A stretch of 42,116 nt of DNA from Symbiobacterium thermophilum (GCA_020725145.1 DYFO01000016.1:1-42116), one strand, 5' to 3'; shown: positions 1 through 9,108, counted from the stretch's first letter. Numbers and translations: made by a program. The notes: generated from the letters alone by a model not told the origin.

Positions 1-3000
1 TTTGACAACACCCATATGTACCTCCCGTACTTCGAGGCCCCTCAAGGGACTCCGCGGGGCTACATCACGATGAGCTTTTCTCCACCGCTGCCGACGGAGG
101 GGACCAGCCCCGAGGTGGTCTACGTCGGCCTGGGTAACACCGAAGCGGACTATGCGGGGAAGGACGTGTCCGGCAAAGTGGTCCTGGCTTCCAGGGGCGA
201 TATGTCCTTTGCCCACAAGGAGCAGATGGCCCGGGAGCGGGGAGCGGTGGCGCTGCTCATCCACAACAACGCCCCCGGTTTGTTCAGCGGCACCCTCGGG
301 GCGCCGGGAACCTACATCCCCACCGCCGGCATCAGCCAGGCAGACGGGCAAGCGCTGGCAGCCCTTATCGGGCAGGGCCCGGTGCGCCTTATCTGGACCA
401 ATGAGCGCGCTTCTTTCCCCAACCCGACGGGTGGTCTCATCTCTGGCTTCTCGTCCTGGGGCCCGACTCCAGACCTCAATCTCAAGCCTGACCTCGGGGC
501 TCCCGGTGGTTCGATCTACTCCACCTATCCGCTCGCCATGGGCGGGTATGCCACGTTGAGCGGTACCAGCATGTCGGCGCCGCACGTGGCCGGGGCGGTG
601 GCGCTGCTGCTCGAAGCGGAGCCTTCGCTGACGCCGCAGCAGGTCGCCGATCGCTTCCGCAACACGGCGGTGCCCCGCCTGCACACGGAGGGCCAGCCGT
701 GGCTCCTGTCGGTCCACCGCCAGGGTGCGGGGATGATCGACGTGCTGGCGGCGCTGAACGCCACCGGCACGGTTACCCCGTCCCAGGTTTCCCTGGGTGC
801 GGTCACCGGGCCGCGCACGTTCGTCCTGACGGTTGAGAACCGTGGCAAGACGGCGGTCACCTACACCGTGTCCCACACGCCGGCGCTCACCACCAATCAC
901 GCGATCATGTCTCCCGGTCTCTCCACCGCTTACGGCAGCGCGACCTTCCCGGGCAGCATCGTCGTTGAAGCCGGGTCGCAGGGCACCCTCGAGGTGACGG
1001 TTACGCCGCCGACGGCCACCGATCGCATCTTCGGCGGGTACATCGTGCTCACGCCCGACGACGGCAGCCCGGTGCTGCGGGTTCCCTACCTCGCCTTCCA
1101 CGGCGACTACAACCTGCTTCCGGCGCTCGCTCCCGGAGCCCACGGCATGCCCTGGCTGGCCGAACTGGTCGGGAGTCAGTACTTCCAGCGCGCAAGCCTC
1201 AGCATCAGTCCTCCGGACGGGGAACGGGCTTACGTGCTCTTCCACCTCCAGCGCCAGGCCCGCAAGGTCCAGATCGAGGTGCTCGAGGACGGCACGAACC
1301 GGAGCCACGGCCTGGTGCTGGATGCGGACTACGTGGCGCGGAACTCGACGACCACCGGCTTCTTCGCCTTCGAGTGGGACGGCACGGCCCCTACGGGCCC
1401 GGTACCCGCCGGGACCTACCGGCTTCGCCTGACGGCCCTGCGCCCGCTGGGAGACCCGGAGAACCCGGCGCACTGGGATACGTGGACTTCGGGCCCGATC
1501 ACGGTGACCCAGTACATCCTGGAAGTCGAGGTGAGCGGGAGCGGAACGGTGACGCGTTCTCCCGAGCAGGACGTCTACGCTCCCGGCCAGGAGGTGGCGC
1601 TGACCGCTCAGCCCGCCGTCGGCTGGACTTTCAGCCACTGGGAGGGGGACCTGACCGGTAGCGACAATCCTGCCACCATCGCCATGGATGGCGACAAGAC
1701 CGTGACTGCGGTCTTCACGCAACTCAAGTACACGCTGGGGGTCGCTGTGACCGGCCAGGGCACGGTGACGGCCGACCCCGATCTGCCCGAGTACGTGCAC
1801 GGTACCCAGGTCACGCTGAGGGCGGTACCCGCCGTTGGCTGGGGCTTCAGTCACTGGGAGGGGGACCTGACCGGCAGCGACAACCCGGCCACCCTGATCT
1901 TGGACGGGGACAAGACGGTGACTGCGGTGTTCACCGAGTCCGAGTACAGCCTGACGGTCACCGTGACCGGACAGGGTAGCGTGCGGCGGAGCCCCGACGC
2001 ACCGAGGTATATGCACGGCACAACGGTGAAGCTGACGGCCGTGCCCGCTGTAGGCTGGAAGCTGACCCGCTGGGAGGGCGACCTGACCGGTGACGGCAAC
2101 CCGGCAACGGTCATCATGGACGCCGACAAGTCGGTAACCGCGGTGTTTGTCGCCGTCACACCAGCGGTGGCGGAACCGATCGTGCCACCTCCTGCCATTC
2201 CGGCGCCGCCTCCTCCCGTGCTGAGCGGGACGCTCACGCCGGGAACCGCGGCGACCTTCGCTTCGACCGACGGTCGGGTGGAGTTGGTGGTTCCGGCAGG
2301 GGCAGCGGCTACCGGCGCCCAGGTGTCGCTCAACCGAGTGAGCCGGCTCGACGAGCCTCCGCTTCCGTGGGACTGGCACCGCGTGGGCGACATGTACCGC
2401 CTGACGGTCACCGACCAGGCGGGGAACCCCGTGCGGCAGTTCCCCACGAGCCTCACCCTGGCGCTTGCCTACGACCGGGGCATGCTGCCGTTGGGCACGC
2501 GCGAAGAGGACCTACGGGTCTTCTACTGGGATGAGACCTACAAGGCCTGGATAGCCCTGCCCACCAGGCTGGACCGTGAGAACCGGCGGGTCCTGGCCAG
2601 CGTCGACCACCTGACGGTGTTCGCGCTGCTGTCGGCCCCCGACTTGAAGCTGCCTACCGACATCGCCGGCCACTGGGCCGAGAGTCACGTGCTCAGGCTG
2701 TTCAGCCTGCGCGCGGTCACCGGCTTCGAGGATCAGACCTTCCGGCCCGACCAGCGGGTCACGCGGCTTCAGTTCACGGTGATGTTGGCGCGGGCGCTGG
2801 GGCTCAGGCCGGTAGTCCCGGCGGATCTGCCGTTCAAGGACACGGTTCCCGAGTGGGCCGCCGGCTACGTGGCCGCCGCCCTGCGGGCAGGGCTGGTGAG
2901 CGGCTTTGCCGACGGCACCTTCCGCGGGGACGATCCCATCACCCGCGAGCAGCTCGCGGCGATGGTGGTACGGGCCGCCGGAACCGTGGCGCGACAGCCT

Positions 3001-3183
3001 CTCAACTTCGTTGACGCGCACGCTATCTCCGAGTGGGCCAGGGAAAGCGTGGAGGCCGCCGTGACGATGGGCATCGTGAAGGGCTTCGAAGACGGGACCT
3101 TCCGGCCGCAAGGCACGGCCACGCGCGCCCAGGCGGCCACCATGACGTCACGGCTGCTCGACTGGATGCACCGCAGGCGGTAG
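1..3183 (+). CDS. S-layer-anchored subtilisin-like serine protease (5' partial)
   Basis: The reading frame is open from base 1, so the N-terminus, with the catalytic Asp and His, lies outside the window. In order it shows a protease-associated insert (about 130-420) and the subtilase Ser motif GTSMSAPHVAGA, whose serine codon is 568-570. An Fn3-like domain follows (about 775-1100), then a FlgD-like Ig segment (about 1250-1510). Next come three 72-residue InlB/Flg_new-type repeats (1513-2157), a proline-rich linker and a ZU5-like segment (about 2220-2640). It ends in three SLH domains (about 2650-2800, 2830-2985, 3004-3170). SLH domains hold proteins to secondary wall polymer, so this is most likely an extracytoplasmic protease displayed on the cell surface. 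The substrate is unknown. A strong hairpin follows the stop. Confidence 0.9.
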   Translation, partial: FDNTHMYLPYFEAPQGTPRGYITMSFSPPLPTEGTSPEVVYVGLGNTEADYAGKDVSGKVVLASRGDMSFAHKEQMARERGAVALLIHNNAPGLFSGTLGAPGTYIPTAGISQADGQALAALIGQGPVRLIWTNERASFPNPTGGLISGFSSWGPTPDLNLKPDLGAPGGSIYSTYPLAMGGYATLSGTSMSAPHVAGAVALLLEAEPSLTPQQVADRFRNTAVPRLHTEGQPWLLSVHRQGAGMIDVLAALNATGTVTPSQVSLGAVTGPRTFVLTVENRGKTAVTYTVSHTPALTTNHAIMSPGLSTAYGSATFPGSIVVEAGSQGTLEVTVTPPTATDRIFGGYIVLTPDDGSPVLRVPYLAFHGDYNLLPALAPGAHGMPWLAELVGSQYFQRASLSISPPDGERAYVLFHLQRQARKVQIEVLEDGTNRSHGLVLDADYVARNSTTTGFFAFEWDGTAPTGPVPAGTYRLRLTALRPLGDPENPAHWDTWTSGPITVTQYILEVEVSGSGTVTRSPEQDVYAPGQEVALTAQPAVGWTFSHWEGDLTGSDNPATIAMDGDKTVTAVFTQLKYTLGVAVTGQGTVTADPDLPEYVHGTQVTLRAVPAVGWGFSHWEGDLTGSDNPATLILDGDKTVTAVFTESEYSLTVTVTGQGSVRRSPDAPRYMHGTTVKLTAVPAVGWKLTRWEGDLTGDGNPATVIMDADKSVTAVFVAVTPAVAEPIVPPPAIPAPPPPVLSGTLTPGTAATFASTDGRVELVVPAGAAATGAQVSLNRVSRLDEPPLPWDWHRVGDMYRLTVTDQAGNPVRQFPTSLTLALAYDRGMLPLGTREEDLRVFYWDETYKAWIALPTRLDRENRRVLASVDHLTVFALLSAPDLKLPTDIAGHWAESHVLRLFSLRAVTGFEDQTFRPDQRVTRLQFTVMLARALGLRPVVPADLPFKDTVPEWAAGYVAAALRAGLVSGFADGTFRGDDPITREQLAAMVVRAAGTVARQPLNFVDAHAISEWARESVEAAVTMGIVKGFEDGTFRPQGTATRAQAATMTSRLLDWMHRRR
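1513..2157 (+). repeat. Three tandem 216-bp protein repeats (InlB B-repeat-like)
   Basis: Repeat units begin at 1513, 1729 and 1945, an exact 216-base period (72 codons). Each runs from a Tyr-x-Leu strand through a GxGxV turn and WEGDLTG to DKTVTAVF. Units 1 and 2 are almost identical at DNA level around the WEGDLTG motif, while unit 3 has diverged. The units probably form a beta-rich spacer lifting the protease off the wall. Confidence 0.85.
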
Positions 3184-3205
3184 GCGGCAAGCTACCGCCG
3201 GCACG

Positions 3206-3233
3206 GGGGGACGGGGAACACATCCCGTCCCCC
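3206..3233 (+). terminator. Hairpin after the SLH protease
   Basis: A perfect 10-bp stem (GGGGGACGGG with CCCGTCCCCC) closes an 8-base loop 23 bases after the stop codon and is followed by TAAGCTTT. The U-tract is short, so termination is probable rather than certain. Confidence 0.6.
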
Positions 3234-3320
3234 TAAGCTTTCCGGGCACGCGCTTTTCTTGCAGGACTGAGCACGCCGGGTGGCGAACGCGGCAGCGACT
3301 TTCCTGAGGAGGTGGAGCTT

Positions 3321-3785
3321 GTGCTGCTGGTGGCGCACGCGGCGGTGGGTGGGGCCATGGGGGCGACGGCCAGGCGAGAGCCCAGGGCTCGGGGCATGGT
3401 CCTGGTGGCCGTGGGGGCGCTGGTTTCCCACGTGCTCATGGACCTCATCCCTCACTGGGACTACCCCTTCTCGTTGGGCTGGATCATCCTGGACATCGCG
3501 GCTTCGCTCGCCGTCTTTGGCCTGATCGCCTGGCTGGTTCGCGCTCCCGGGATGGTGTTCTGGGGGGCCTTTGTGGCCTGCATTCCCGACCTAGAGCACG
3601 TGCTGGTGAGCTGGCTTCTGCCGGGGCCGGTGTTTGTGAGCCACGTGAACTGGTTTCCCCACGGCCAGGCGGGCCTGGTGCCGGGCCTGCTCACCCAGGC
3701 CGTCACCGTGGGAGTGGCCTTCTGGTGGGTACTGCGCCTAAGGCGGCAGGCAGGCGCCAACCGCCGCGGATCGGGCCGACCGTAG
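3321..3785 (+). CDS. Small multi-pass membrane protein with His/Asp motifs
   Basis: This 154-residue protein has about four hydrophobic segments. His/Asp-rich motifs lie at their ends: SHVLMDLIPHWD in the first third, then IPDLEHVL and a SHxNWFPHG-like stretch. This pattern recalls the YdjM/DUF457 group of membrane-bound predicted metal-dependent hydrolases, but I cannot assign it firmly. The GTG start at 3321 is chosen because AGGAGG (3307-3312) sits 8 bases upstream. A GTG nine bases earlier would overlap that Shine-Dalgarno site. The gene lies alone between the protease terminator and the thrS promoter. Its function is unknown. Confidence 0.65.
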   Translation: MLLVAHAAVGGAMGATARREPRARGMVLVAVGALVSHVLMDLIPHWDYPFSLGWIILDIAASLAVFGLIAWLVRAPGMVFWGAFVACIPDLEHVLVSWLLPGPVFVSHVNWFPHGQAGLVPGLLTQAVTVGVAFWWVLRLRRQAGANRRGSGRP

Positions 3786-3788
3786 CGG

Positions 3789-3817
3789 TTGACAGCAGTC
3801 CCAGGTCCCCCTATAAT
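3789..3817 (+). promoter_or_regulatory. Consensus sigma-A promoter for thrS leader
   Basis: TTGACA (3789-3794) and TATAAT (3812-3817) are both perfect matches with a 17-base spacer. The promoter starts a roughly 280-base leader holding the T-box element ahead of thrS. Confidence 0.92.
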
Positions 3818-3823
3818 CTTGCC

Positions 3824-4072
3824 CAACAAGGGCCATGAAGAGGACAAGCAAGGTTCGCGGCCCGACAGAGAAGGGGAACCGTGGCTGGAAGTTCCCCGCG
3901 GGTACCGGGACCTGAGCACCACCTCGGAGCCGCGCGCCGGAAAGGGCGACGGGCCCCGCAAGGCGCGCCGGCCGGTCGCGGCCGTTATCGCAAGCGAGCG
4001 GGTCGGGCCCTGCCCGACCAAGCAGGGTGGAACCGCGGCCCCCCGCCCCTGTGGCGGGGGGCATCTTGTTAT
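3824..4072 (+). ncRNA. T-box riboswitch, threonine-specific (thrS leader)
   Basis: The T-box core AGGGTGGAACCGCGG is at 4024-4038, directly before a terminator hairpin. By alignment with the pheS leader in this window (TGAAG-TTC), the specifier codon is ACC at 3918-3920 in TGAGC-ACC, which reads threonine. In the bulge TGGA, the last base would pair with a U discriminator, as in Firmicute tRNA-Thr. Uncharged tRNA-Thr should stabilise the antiterminator and allow thrS transcription. The core is seen directly; the specifier is inferred from the alignment and fits the downstream gene. Confidence 0.92.
4039..4070 (+). terminator. T-box-controlled terminator before thrS
   Basis: A 9-bp GC stem (CCCCCCGCC at 4039-4047 with GGCGGGGGG at 4053-4061) is followed by CATCTTGTT. 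It abuts the T-box sequence, whose CCGCGG would form the competing antiterminator. Confidence 0.8.
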
Positions 4073-4106
4073 CCCATCCGGCCTCGCCGGACAGGAGGTG
4101 TAGGCG

Positions 4107-6044
4107 GTGCAGGTCAGACTTGCAGGAGGAACCGCCCGGGAGTTCGCTCCCGGGACGAGGGTGGCCGAGATCCTGACCGCGCTGGGCGTGGAGGTCGGTC
4201 CCCGGGGAGCGCTGGCGGCCGAGGTCAACGGTCGTGTCGCCGGGCTGGACGCGACGGTGGACGCGGACGCCGAGCTGAGGCCCCTGACCTTCCAGGATGA
4301 AGCGGGGCAGGAGGTCTATCGCCATACCGCGTCCCACGTGCTGGCCCAGGCGGTGACCCGGTTGTTTCCCGGTGTCAGGCTGGGCATCGGGCCCGCCATC
4401 ACCGACGGCTTTTACTACGATTTTCACCGCGAGGAGCCGTTCGTCCCGGAAGAGTTGTCCCGCATCGAGCAAGAGATGGAAGCGATCATCGCCGCCGACT
4501 ACCCGCTGCAACGGGAAGAGGTAGACCGCGACGAGGCCCTCCGGCACTTTGCGGCACGGGGCGAGCGGTTCAAACTGGAGCTGATCCGCGAACTCGATCC
4601 CGCGGTACCGGTCACCCTGTACCGGCAGGGTGACTTCACCGACCTGTGCGCCGGCCCCCACCTCCCCTCCACGGGCTGGCTGGGAGCGGTCAAGCTGCTT
4701 ACGGTCGCCGGCGCTTACTGGCGGGGGGACGAAAAGCGCGAGCAACTGCAGCGGATCTACGGCACCGCCTTCCCCGACCGCCAGGCGCTAAAACGCCACC
4801 TCGAGTGGCTGGAGGAGGCCCGCCGACGTGATCACCGGACGTTGGGCAAGGACCTTGAACTCTTCAGCTTTCACGAGGAGATCGGGGCGGGCCTGGCCTG
4901 CTGGCATCCCCGCGGCGGTCGCGTGCGCCAGCTGATCGAGGACTTCTGGCGGTCAGAACACCGGCGCCGGGGGTACGAGATCCTGTTCACCCCGCATCTG
5001 GCAAGGGCGGATCTCTGGGCGACCAGCGGGCACCTCGGCTGGTACCGCGACAACATGTACTCCCCCATGGACATCGACGGCGTGGAGTACCTCATCAAGC
5101 CCATGAACTGCCCCTTTCATGTGCTGATCTACAAGAGCCGTACTCGAAGCTACCGTGAACTGCCGCTCAGGTGGGGAGAACTCGGCACCGTGTACCGTTA
5201 CGAGCGCTCGGGTGTCCTGCACGGCCTGCTTCGGGTCCGGGGTTTCACCCAGGACGACGCGCACATCTTCTGCCGTCCCGACCAGCTCGAGGACGAAGTT
5301 TACGGGGTGGTGGACCTCGCGCTGTTCATGCTCAGGTCCTTCGGTTTCGAGCACTTCGAGGTGGCCCTATCGGTGCGGGACCCGCAGCGAAAGGACAAGT
5401 ACCTGGGCAGCGACGAGGGCTGGGAACGTGCCGAGGCGGCGCTGGAGGCCGCGCTCCGGCGGCACGGCCTGACCTACCGGCGCGAGGAAGGCGAAGCCGT
5501 ATTCTACGCGCCCAAGATAGATATCAAGCTGATAGACGCCCTGGGAAGAGGATGGCAGGGTCCCACGGTGCAGGTCGACTTCAACCTGCCCGAGCGCTTT
5601 GATCTCAGCTACACGGGAGATGACGGCCGGCCGCACCGCCCTTTCATGATCCACCGCACGGTGCTGGGGGCGATGGAGAGGTTCCTGGGCAACCTCATCG
5701 AGCACTATGCCGGGGCTTTTCCGCTGTGGTTGGCGCCCGTGCAGGCAAAGATCCTTCCCATCACCGACCGCCAGCTGGGCTACGCCCGGGAGGTGGCGGC
5801 CCGGCTTTCGGCCGCAGGCTTCCGGGTGGAGGTGGACGAGCGCACGGAGAAGATAGGGTACAAGATCCGGGCGGCCCAGCTCGAGAAGGTCCCCTACATG
5901 CTGGTGGTGGGCGAGCGCGAGGCGCAGGGCAACACGGTGTCCGTCCGCCATCGGCGGGAGGGTGACCTCGGGGTCTCATCCATCGATACCGTCCTGGCCA
6001 TGCTGAAGGAGGAGGCGGGACCCAGGCACCGCGAGGCATGGTGA
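4107..6044 (+). CDS. thrS: Threonyl-tRNA synthetase
   Basis: This 645-residue class II synthetase charges tRNA-Thr and edits mischarged Ser-tRNA. It has an N-terminal TGS domain (1-61) and an editing domain with the HxxxH motif in HTASHVLA plus a later CAGPH. The catalytic core has zinc ligands C335, H386 and H516, and class II motif 3 is GAMERFLG. A C-terminal anticodon-binding domain starts at about 545. The GTG start at 4107 has AGGAGGTG seven bases upstream. Expression is controlled by the T-box leader, and the gene ends at a hairpin shared with the convergent exporter operon. The length is normal and no defects are visible. Confidence 0.98.
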   Translation: MQVRLAGGTAREFAPGTRVAEILTALGVEVGPRGALAAEVNGRVAGLDATVDADAELRPLTFQDEAGQEVYRHTASHVLAQAVTRLFPGVRLGIGPAITDGFYYDFHREEPFVPEELSRIEQEMEAIIAADYPLQREEVDRDEALRHFAARGERFKLELIRELDPAVPVTLYRQGDFTDLCAGPHLPSTGWLGAVKLLTVAGAYWRGDEKREQLQRIYGTAFPDRQALKRHLEWLEEARRRDHRTLGKDLELFSFHEEIGAGLACWHPRGGRVRQLIEDFWRSEHRRRGYEILFTPHLARADLWATSGHLGWYRDNMYSPMDIDGVEYLIKPMNCPFHVLIYKSRTRSYRELPLRWGELGTVYRYERSGVLHGLLRVRGFTQDDAHIFCRPDQLEDEVYGVVDLALFMLRSFGFEHFEVALSVRDPQRKDKYLGSDEGWERAEAALEAALRRHGLTYRREEGEAVFYAPKIDIKLIDALGRGWQGPTVQVDFNLPERFDLSYTGDDGRPHRPFMIHRTVLGAMERFLGNLIEHYAGAFPLWLAPVQAKILPITDRQLGYAREVAARLSAAGFRVEVDERTEKIGYKIRAAQLEKVPYMLVVGEREAQGNTVSVRHRREGDLGVSSIDTVLAMLKEEAGPRHREAW

Positions 6045-6052
6045 AACAACGG

Positions 6053-6080
6053 CGGGGCAAGCCGATTGCGGCTTGCCCCG
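6053..6080. terminator. Bidirectional hairpin between thrS and exporter operon
   Basis: A 12-bp perfect stem (CGGGGCAAGCCG with CGGCTTGCCCCG) with the loop ATTG lies between two convergent stop codons. Neither side has a strong T-run, but the position and stability suggest termination in both directions. Confidence 0.65.
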
Positions 6081-6097
6081 AAGTGTTCTCGGAGCAC

Positions 6098-7099
6098 TCA
6101 GCCCCGGAACAGCAGCCTGCAGTGGAGGAACCGCAGCGAGGCGGCCACCAGCAATAAACCGAGCCCGAGGCCGATACCTGCCGGCCACAACACCTGCGGC
6201 CAGGGTGAGCCGTCGATCAGCACGGCACGGTAGGCAAGGTAGGTCCAGTAGGTTGGAAAGGGCCAGAGCGCGAACTCCAGCCCTTCCGGCAGCACCAGGG
6301 ATACCAGCGGGACGATCACGAAGGCGAGGTTGGTCGTCTTCAGTCCCGCGATTCCCGCGATCTGGGTGTCGCTAACTGCTCCGACGTAATAGCCCGCGAG
6401 CAAGGCGGCCGCGAAACCGGTCACCGTGACCACCAGCACCTTCACCGGGTCAAAGGGGGCCGCCCCCATCAGGTACAGCATGCTGAAGACGATCAGAAGC
6501 GACATGGCGAAACCGAGCAAGCCCTTTCCCGCCAGGTACTCCACCCGCGAGAGCGGTGAAACGGTGAGGGCGTTAAGACACCCCGTCTCCTTGTCTTCCA
6601 CGATGCTGAGCGCTATCAGACTACCGGCCATCATCAGTGACAGCAGGGCGTACATGACGGCCAGGAAACCGTGAATGGGGGACGACGTCCGCCCCAGGTC
6701 CGAGGAGCGGACGGGTACCGCCGTGCCACCCAGGGCGTCGGCGAGGACGACGGTGGCCATCGCCGCCATCTGTTCACTCTCGTTGCCTTCGAGGATGATG
6801 CGGTAGCCGGCACCCTCACCGAGGATGCCGATGGAGCTGTCCAGCGCGAGCACCCGTGACTCCAGGGCCTCGCGGTCCCGCACCACCTCGACCACCGCGT
6901 AGTTCTTTAGGCGCCCGATCAGCTCATCTCCCACCTCGGGCGTGGTGACCAGGCGCACGGTGGCCCCCACCACCGCCGGGATGAACAGCCGGGCTACCAG
7001 GGCCAGGATGGGCGGGAAGACGAAGACCCAGGCGGTCAGGAAATCGCGCAGGCTGCTACGGAAATCGCGGGCGGTCACCGCGAAGACGCGCTTCATCAT
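6098..7099 (-). CDS. ABC exporter permease, ABC-2 type (second permease)
   Basis: This 333-residue permease has one N-terminal membrane helix, an extracytoplasmic stretch of about 130 residues and about five C-terminal helices, the usual ABC-2 layout. It is the last gene of a three-gene operon. Its ATG overlaps the stop of the first permease as ATGA, indicating translational coupling. With that permease and the ATPase it should form a heterodimeric export channel. The substrate cannot be read from sequence. The nearest familiar relatives are drug or fluoroquinolone-type exporters with two different permeases, which is inference. Confidence 0.85.
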   Translation of the reverse strand: MMKRVFAVTARDFRSSLRDFLTAWVFVFPPILALVARLFIPAVVGATVRLVTTPEVGDELIGRLKNYAVVEVVRDREALESRVLALDSSIGILGEGAGYRIILEGNESEQMAAMATVVLADALGGTAVPVRSSDLGRTSSPIHGFLAVMYALLSLMMAGSLIALSIVEDKETGCLNALTVSPLSRVEYLAGKGLLGFAMSLLIVFSMLYLMGAAPFDPVKVLVVTVTGFAAALLAGYYVGAVSDTQIAGIAGLKTTNLAFVIVPLVSLVLPEGLEFALWPFPTYWTYLAYRAVLIDGSPWPQVLWPAGIGLGLGLLLVAASLRFLHCRLLFRG

Positions 7100-8136
7100 A
7101 CGTCTCTCACCACCAGTTGGCGCCGGAAGCTCAACACGGCCAGGGGAAACGCCAGGCCCAGCGTGACCAGGAGCTGCAGGACCGCCGTCGTCATCACCGC
7201 GGGGCTACCGGTCGGGAAGTAGGCTTCGCGGAGGGCGAAAACCAGCGGATAAGTGGGCAGCAGCCGTAGCGGGGCCAGCGACAGTCCGGGTTGGAAGTAG
7301 CTGACCAGCGGGAGCGACAACACCACCATGAGGATGAGTTCGGCCACGAAGAACTGGCTGATACCGTGGAACATGTTGGCCACCACCATGGTGACCAGCG
7401 TGATGACCAGCGAGCCCAGGAACACCACCGCCAGTACCACCGGCCAGTTGATGCCCGCGCCGACCGTCAGCAGCGTCAGCACGACCGCCGATACCAGACC
7501 CAGCAAGCCCATGGCGACGCTTCGGGCCAGCAGATACTCGGGGATCCCTCCGGGCGATACCCGGTAGGCCCGCAGCGTCTGCTCTTCTTTTTCCGAATAC
7601 AAGAGGACGGCGGCCAGCAGCATGCCGAGGAAGACAGCTTCGAACAGGACCAGCACGGGGACCATCGCCAGGTTGAAGGGAGGCTGCTTGACGTCGGCAG
7701 ACCGCAGGCTGGTGGTCGGAAACCCGGTGGGCTGTCCCAGCATCGCCGCGACCTGGGCCCGAAGCGAGGCTTCCAGCACCCGACGGATTCGAGGGCTCTC
7801 GAAACCCTGGAAAGTTACCTCAATGGCCGCCGGAAGTTCTTGTCCCGTAACTTTCAGGCCGATGCGGTTGCCCGTCTCCAACGCCGCGAGGTAGTCCTTC
7901 TCCGAGCCTACGAGGACGACAGAGTCCCTCGCGTGTTCGGCGTACAGCCGACCGACGATGCCGTGGGCCGTCTGGTCCCATACCACGAGGTTGGGTTCAA
8001 AACTGAGCTCCCCGGGGATCAGGAAGCGCACAAGTAAGGCGTACAGGATGGCCACCGCCACCACGATCGTCAGGTGATGGTTGCGCACCAGGAGCTTGAG
8101 GTCTTTCACCGTCAAAGTGAGGAATCGTCTTGTCAT
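7096..8136 (-). CDS. ABC exporter permease, ABC-2 type (first permease)
   Basis: This 346-residue permease begins MTRRFLTLTVKDLKLLVRN. It has an N-terminal helix, a long external domain (about 50-170) and about five to six C-terminal helices. The start at 8136 is chosen because it falls 5 bases after the ATPase stop, follows GGGGTGAGG and gives the standard N-terminus. Longer in-frame sequence upstream only runs antisense-like through the ATPase gene. The next gene overlaps by ATGA. It should pair with the second permease and be energised by the upstream ATPase. Confidence 0.88.
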   Translation of the reverse strand: MTRRFLTLTVKDLKLLVRNHHLTIVVAVAILYALLVRFLIPGELSFEPNLVVWDQTAHGIVGRLYAEHARDSVVLVGSEKDYLAALETGNRIGLKVTGQELPAAIEVTFQGFESPRIRRVLEASLRAQVAAMLGQPTGFPTTSLRSADVKQPPFNLAMVPVLVLFEAVFLGMLLAAVLLYSEKEEQTLRAYRVSPGGIPEYLLARSVAMGLLGLVSAVVLTLLTVGAGINWPVVLAVVFLGSLVITLVTMVVANMFHGISQFFVAELILMVVLSLPLVSYFQPGLSLAPLRLLPTYPLVFALREAYFPTGSPAVMTTAVLQLLVTLGLAFPLAVLSFRRQLVVRDV

Positions 8137-8141
8137 GTCCC

Positions 8142-8999
8142 TCACCCCTGCAGACCTCGGCCGGTGAGCTTGATGAAGACCTGTTCCAGCGTAGCTTCCT
8201 GAGAGTGAACGGTCTCCACCTCTTCCTCGGTCAGCAGTCGCTTGAGCTTCAGGCGGTCCTCCTCCACCAGGGGAGAGAGCACTTCGCGCTTGAGCCGCCC
8301 TTCGCTTCGGTACTCCACCGCGACCAGCTTCTGGCCGTGCTTCAGCTTGAACTCGCGGGGGGTGTCGAGGGCCACGATCTTGCCCGCGTTGATGAAGGCC
8401 ACGCGGTCGCACAGCTCATCGGCGATCTGCATGTTGTGGGTGGTGAGGAAAATCGTGGTTCCCCGGTCTCGCTCCTCTCTGATGATCTCCTTGACGAGTT
8501 GCGAGGTGGCGGGGTCCAGTCCCGCGGTGGGTTCGTCCACGAACCAGATCTTCGGCCGGTTCAGAAGCGACCGGATGAACACCAGGCGCTGCTGCATTCC
8601 CCGGGAGTAGGCTCCCGCGCGACGATGGGCCACCTCTCCCAGGCCCACGCGTCGGAGCAGTGCCATCGGGTCGGCGGTAGGCACGTCGTAGAGCCTGGCG
8701 AAGAAGGTCAGGTTCTCCAGCCCCGTCAGCTTGCGGTAGATGTTGGGATGCTCGAAGGCCACGCCTACCCGGTTGAAAAGCTCCCGTGACGCGCTTCGGA
8801 TGTCTTGCCCCCCGACTTCCACCTCGCCCTTTTGGACGGGCAGAAGGCCGGTGAGGATCTTCTGGGTGGTAGACTTGCCCGCCCCGTTAGGACCCAGGAA
8901 ACCGAAGATCTCTCCTTCCGCCACTTGAAAGCTGATGCCCGCCACCGCGTAGCTTTCGTTGCCGGTGTACGAGTAGTAAAGCCCTTCCGCCCTTATCAC
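8142..8999 (-). CDS. ABC exporter ATP-binding subunit
   Basis: This 285-residue ATPase has Walker A GPNGAGKST (36-44), signature YSRGMQQR, Walker B IWFVDEP with TAGLD, and an H-loop in LTTHNM. It belongs to the drug/antibiotic (DrrA-like) exporter ATPases and would power the two permeases encoded next. I prefer the GTG at 8999 (GVIRAEGLYYSY), with GGGGAG eight bases upstream, over a GTG at 9053 that has no good Shine-Dalgarno site. Transcription probably starts at the minus-strand promoter at 9107-9136, under control of the palindrome just downstream. Confidence 0.92.
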   Translation of the reverse strand: MIRAEGLYYSYTGNESYAVAGISFQVAEGEIFGFLGPNGAGKSTTQKILTGLLPVQKGEVEVGGQDIRSASRELFNRVGVAFEHPNIYRKLTGLENLTFFARLYDVPTADPMALLRRVGLGEVAHRRAGAYSRGMQQRLVFIRSLLNRPKIWFVDEPTAGLDPATSQLVKEIIREERDRGTTIFLTTHNMQIADELCDRVAFINAGKIVALDTPREFKLKHGQKLVAVEYRSEGRLKREVLSPLVEEDRLKLKRLLTEEEVETVHSQEATLEQVFIKLTGRGLQG

Positions 9000-9088
9000 G
9001 CCGGCGACTCCCCTCTCAGGCCACCCCGGAGACCGGGCCCCGTGCTCCGGCACCCATCACCCGGGCCGGGTTCAGGATGCGGGCAACC

Positions 9089-9108
9089 ATATGACCGCCC
9101 GGTCACAT
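9089..9108 (-). promoter_or_regulatory. TetR-type operator palindrome
   Basis: The core inverted repeat TGACCG-CC-CGGTCA (9092-9105) sits in a 20-bp near-palindrome matching 8 of 9 half-site positions. It lies directly downstream of the -10 box, covering the expected transcription start. Size and sequence resemble TetR-family operators. No TetR gene lies in the window, so the repressor is unknown. Confidence 0.65.

Noticed and set aside
8137-8412. N-terminal extension of the first exporter permease
   Set aside because: The extra 92 codons run through the ATPase gene in another frame. The ATG at 8136 has a ribosome site and gives the family start.
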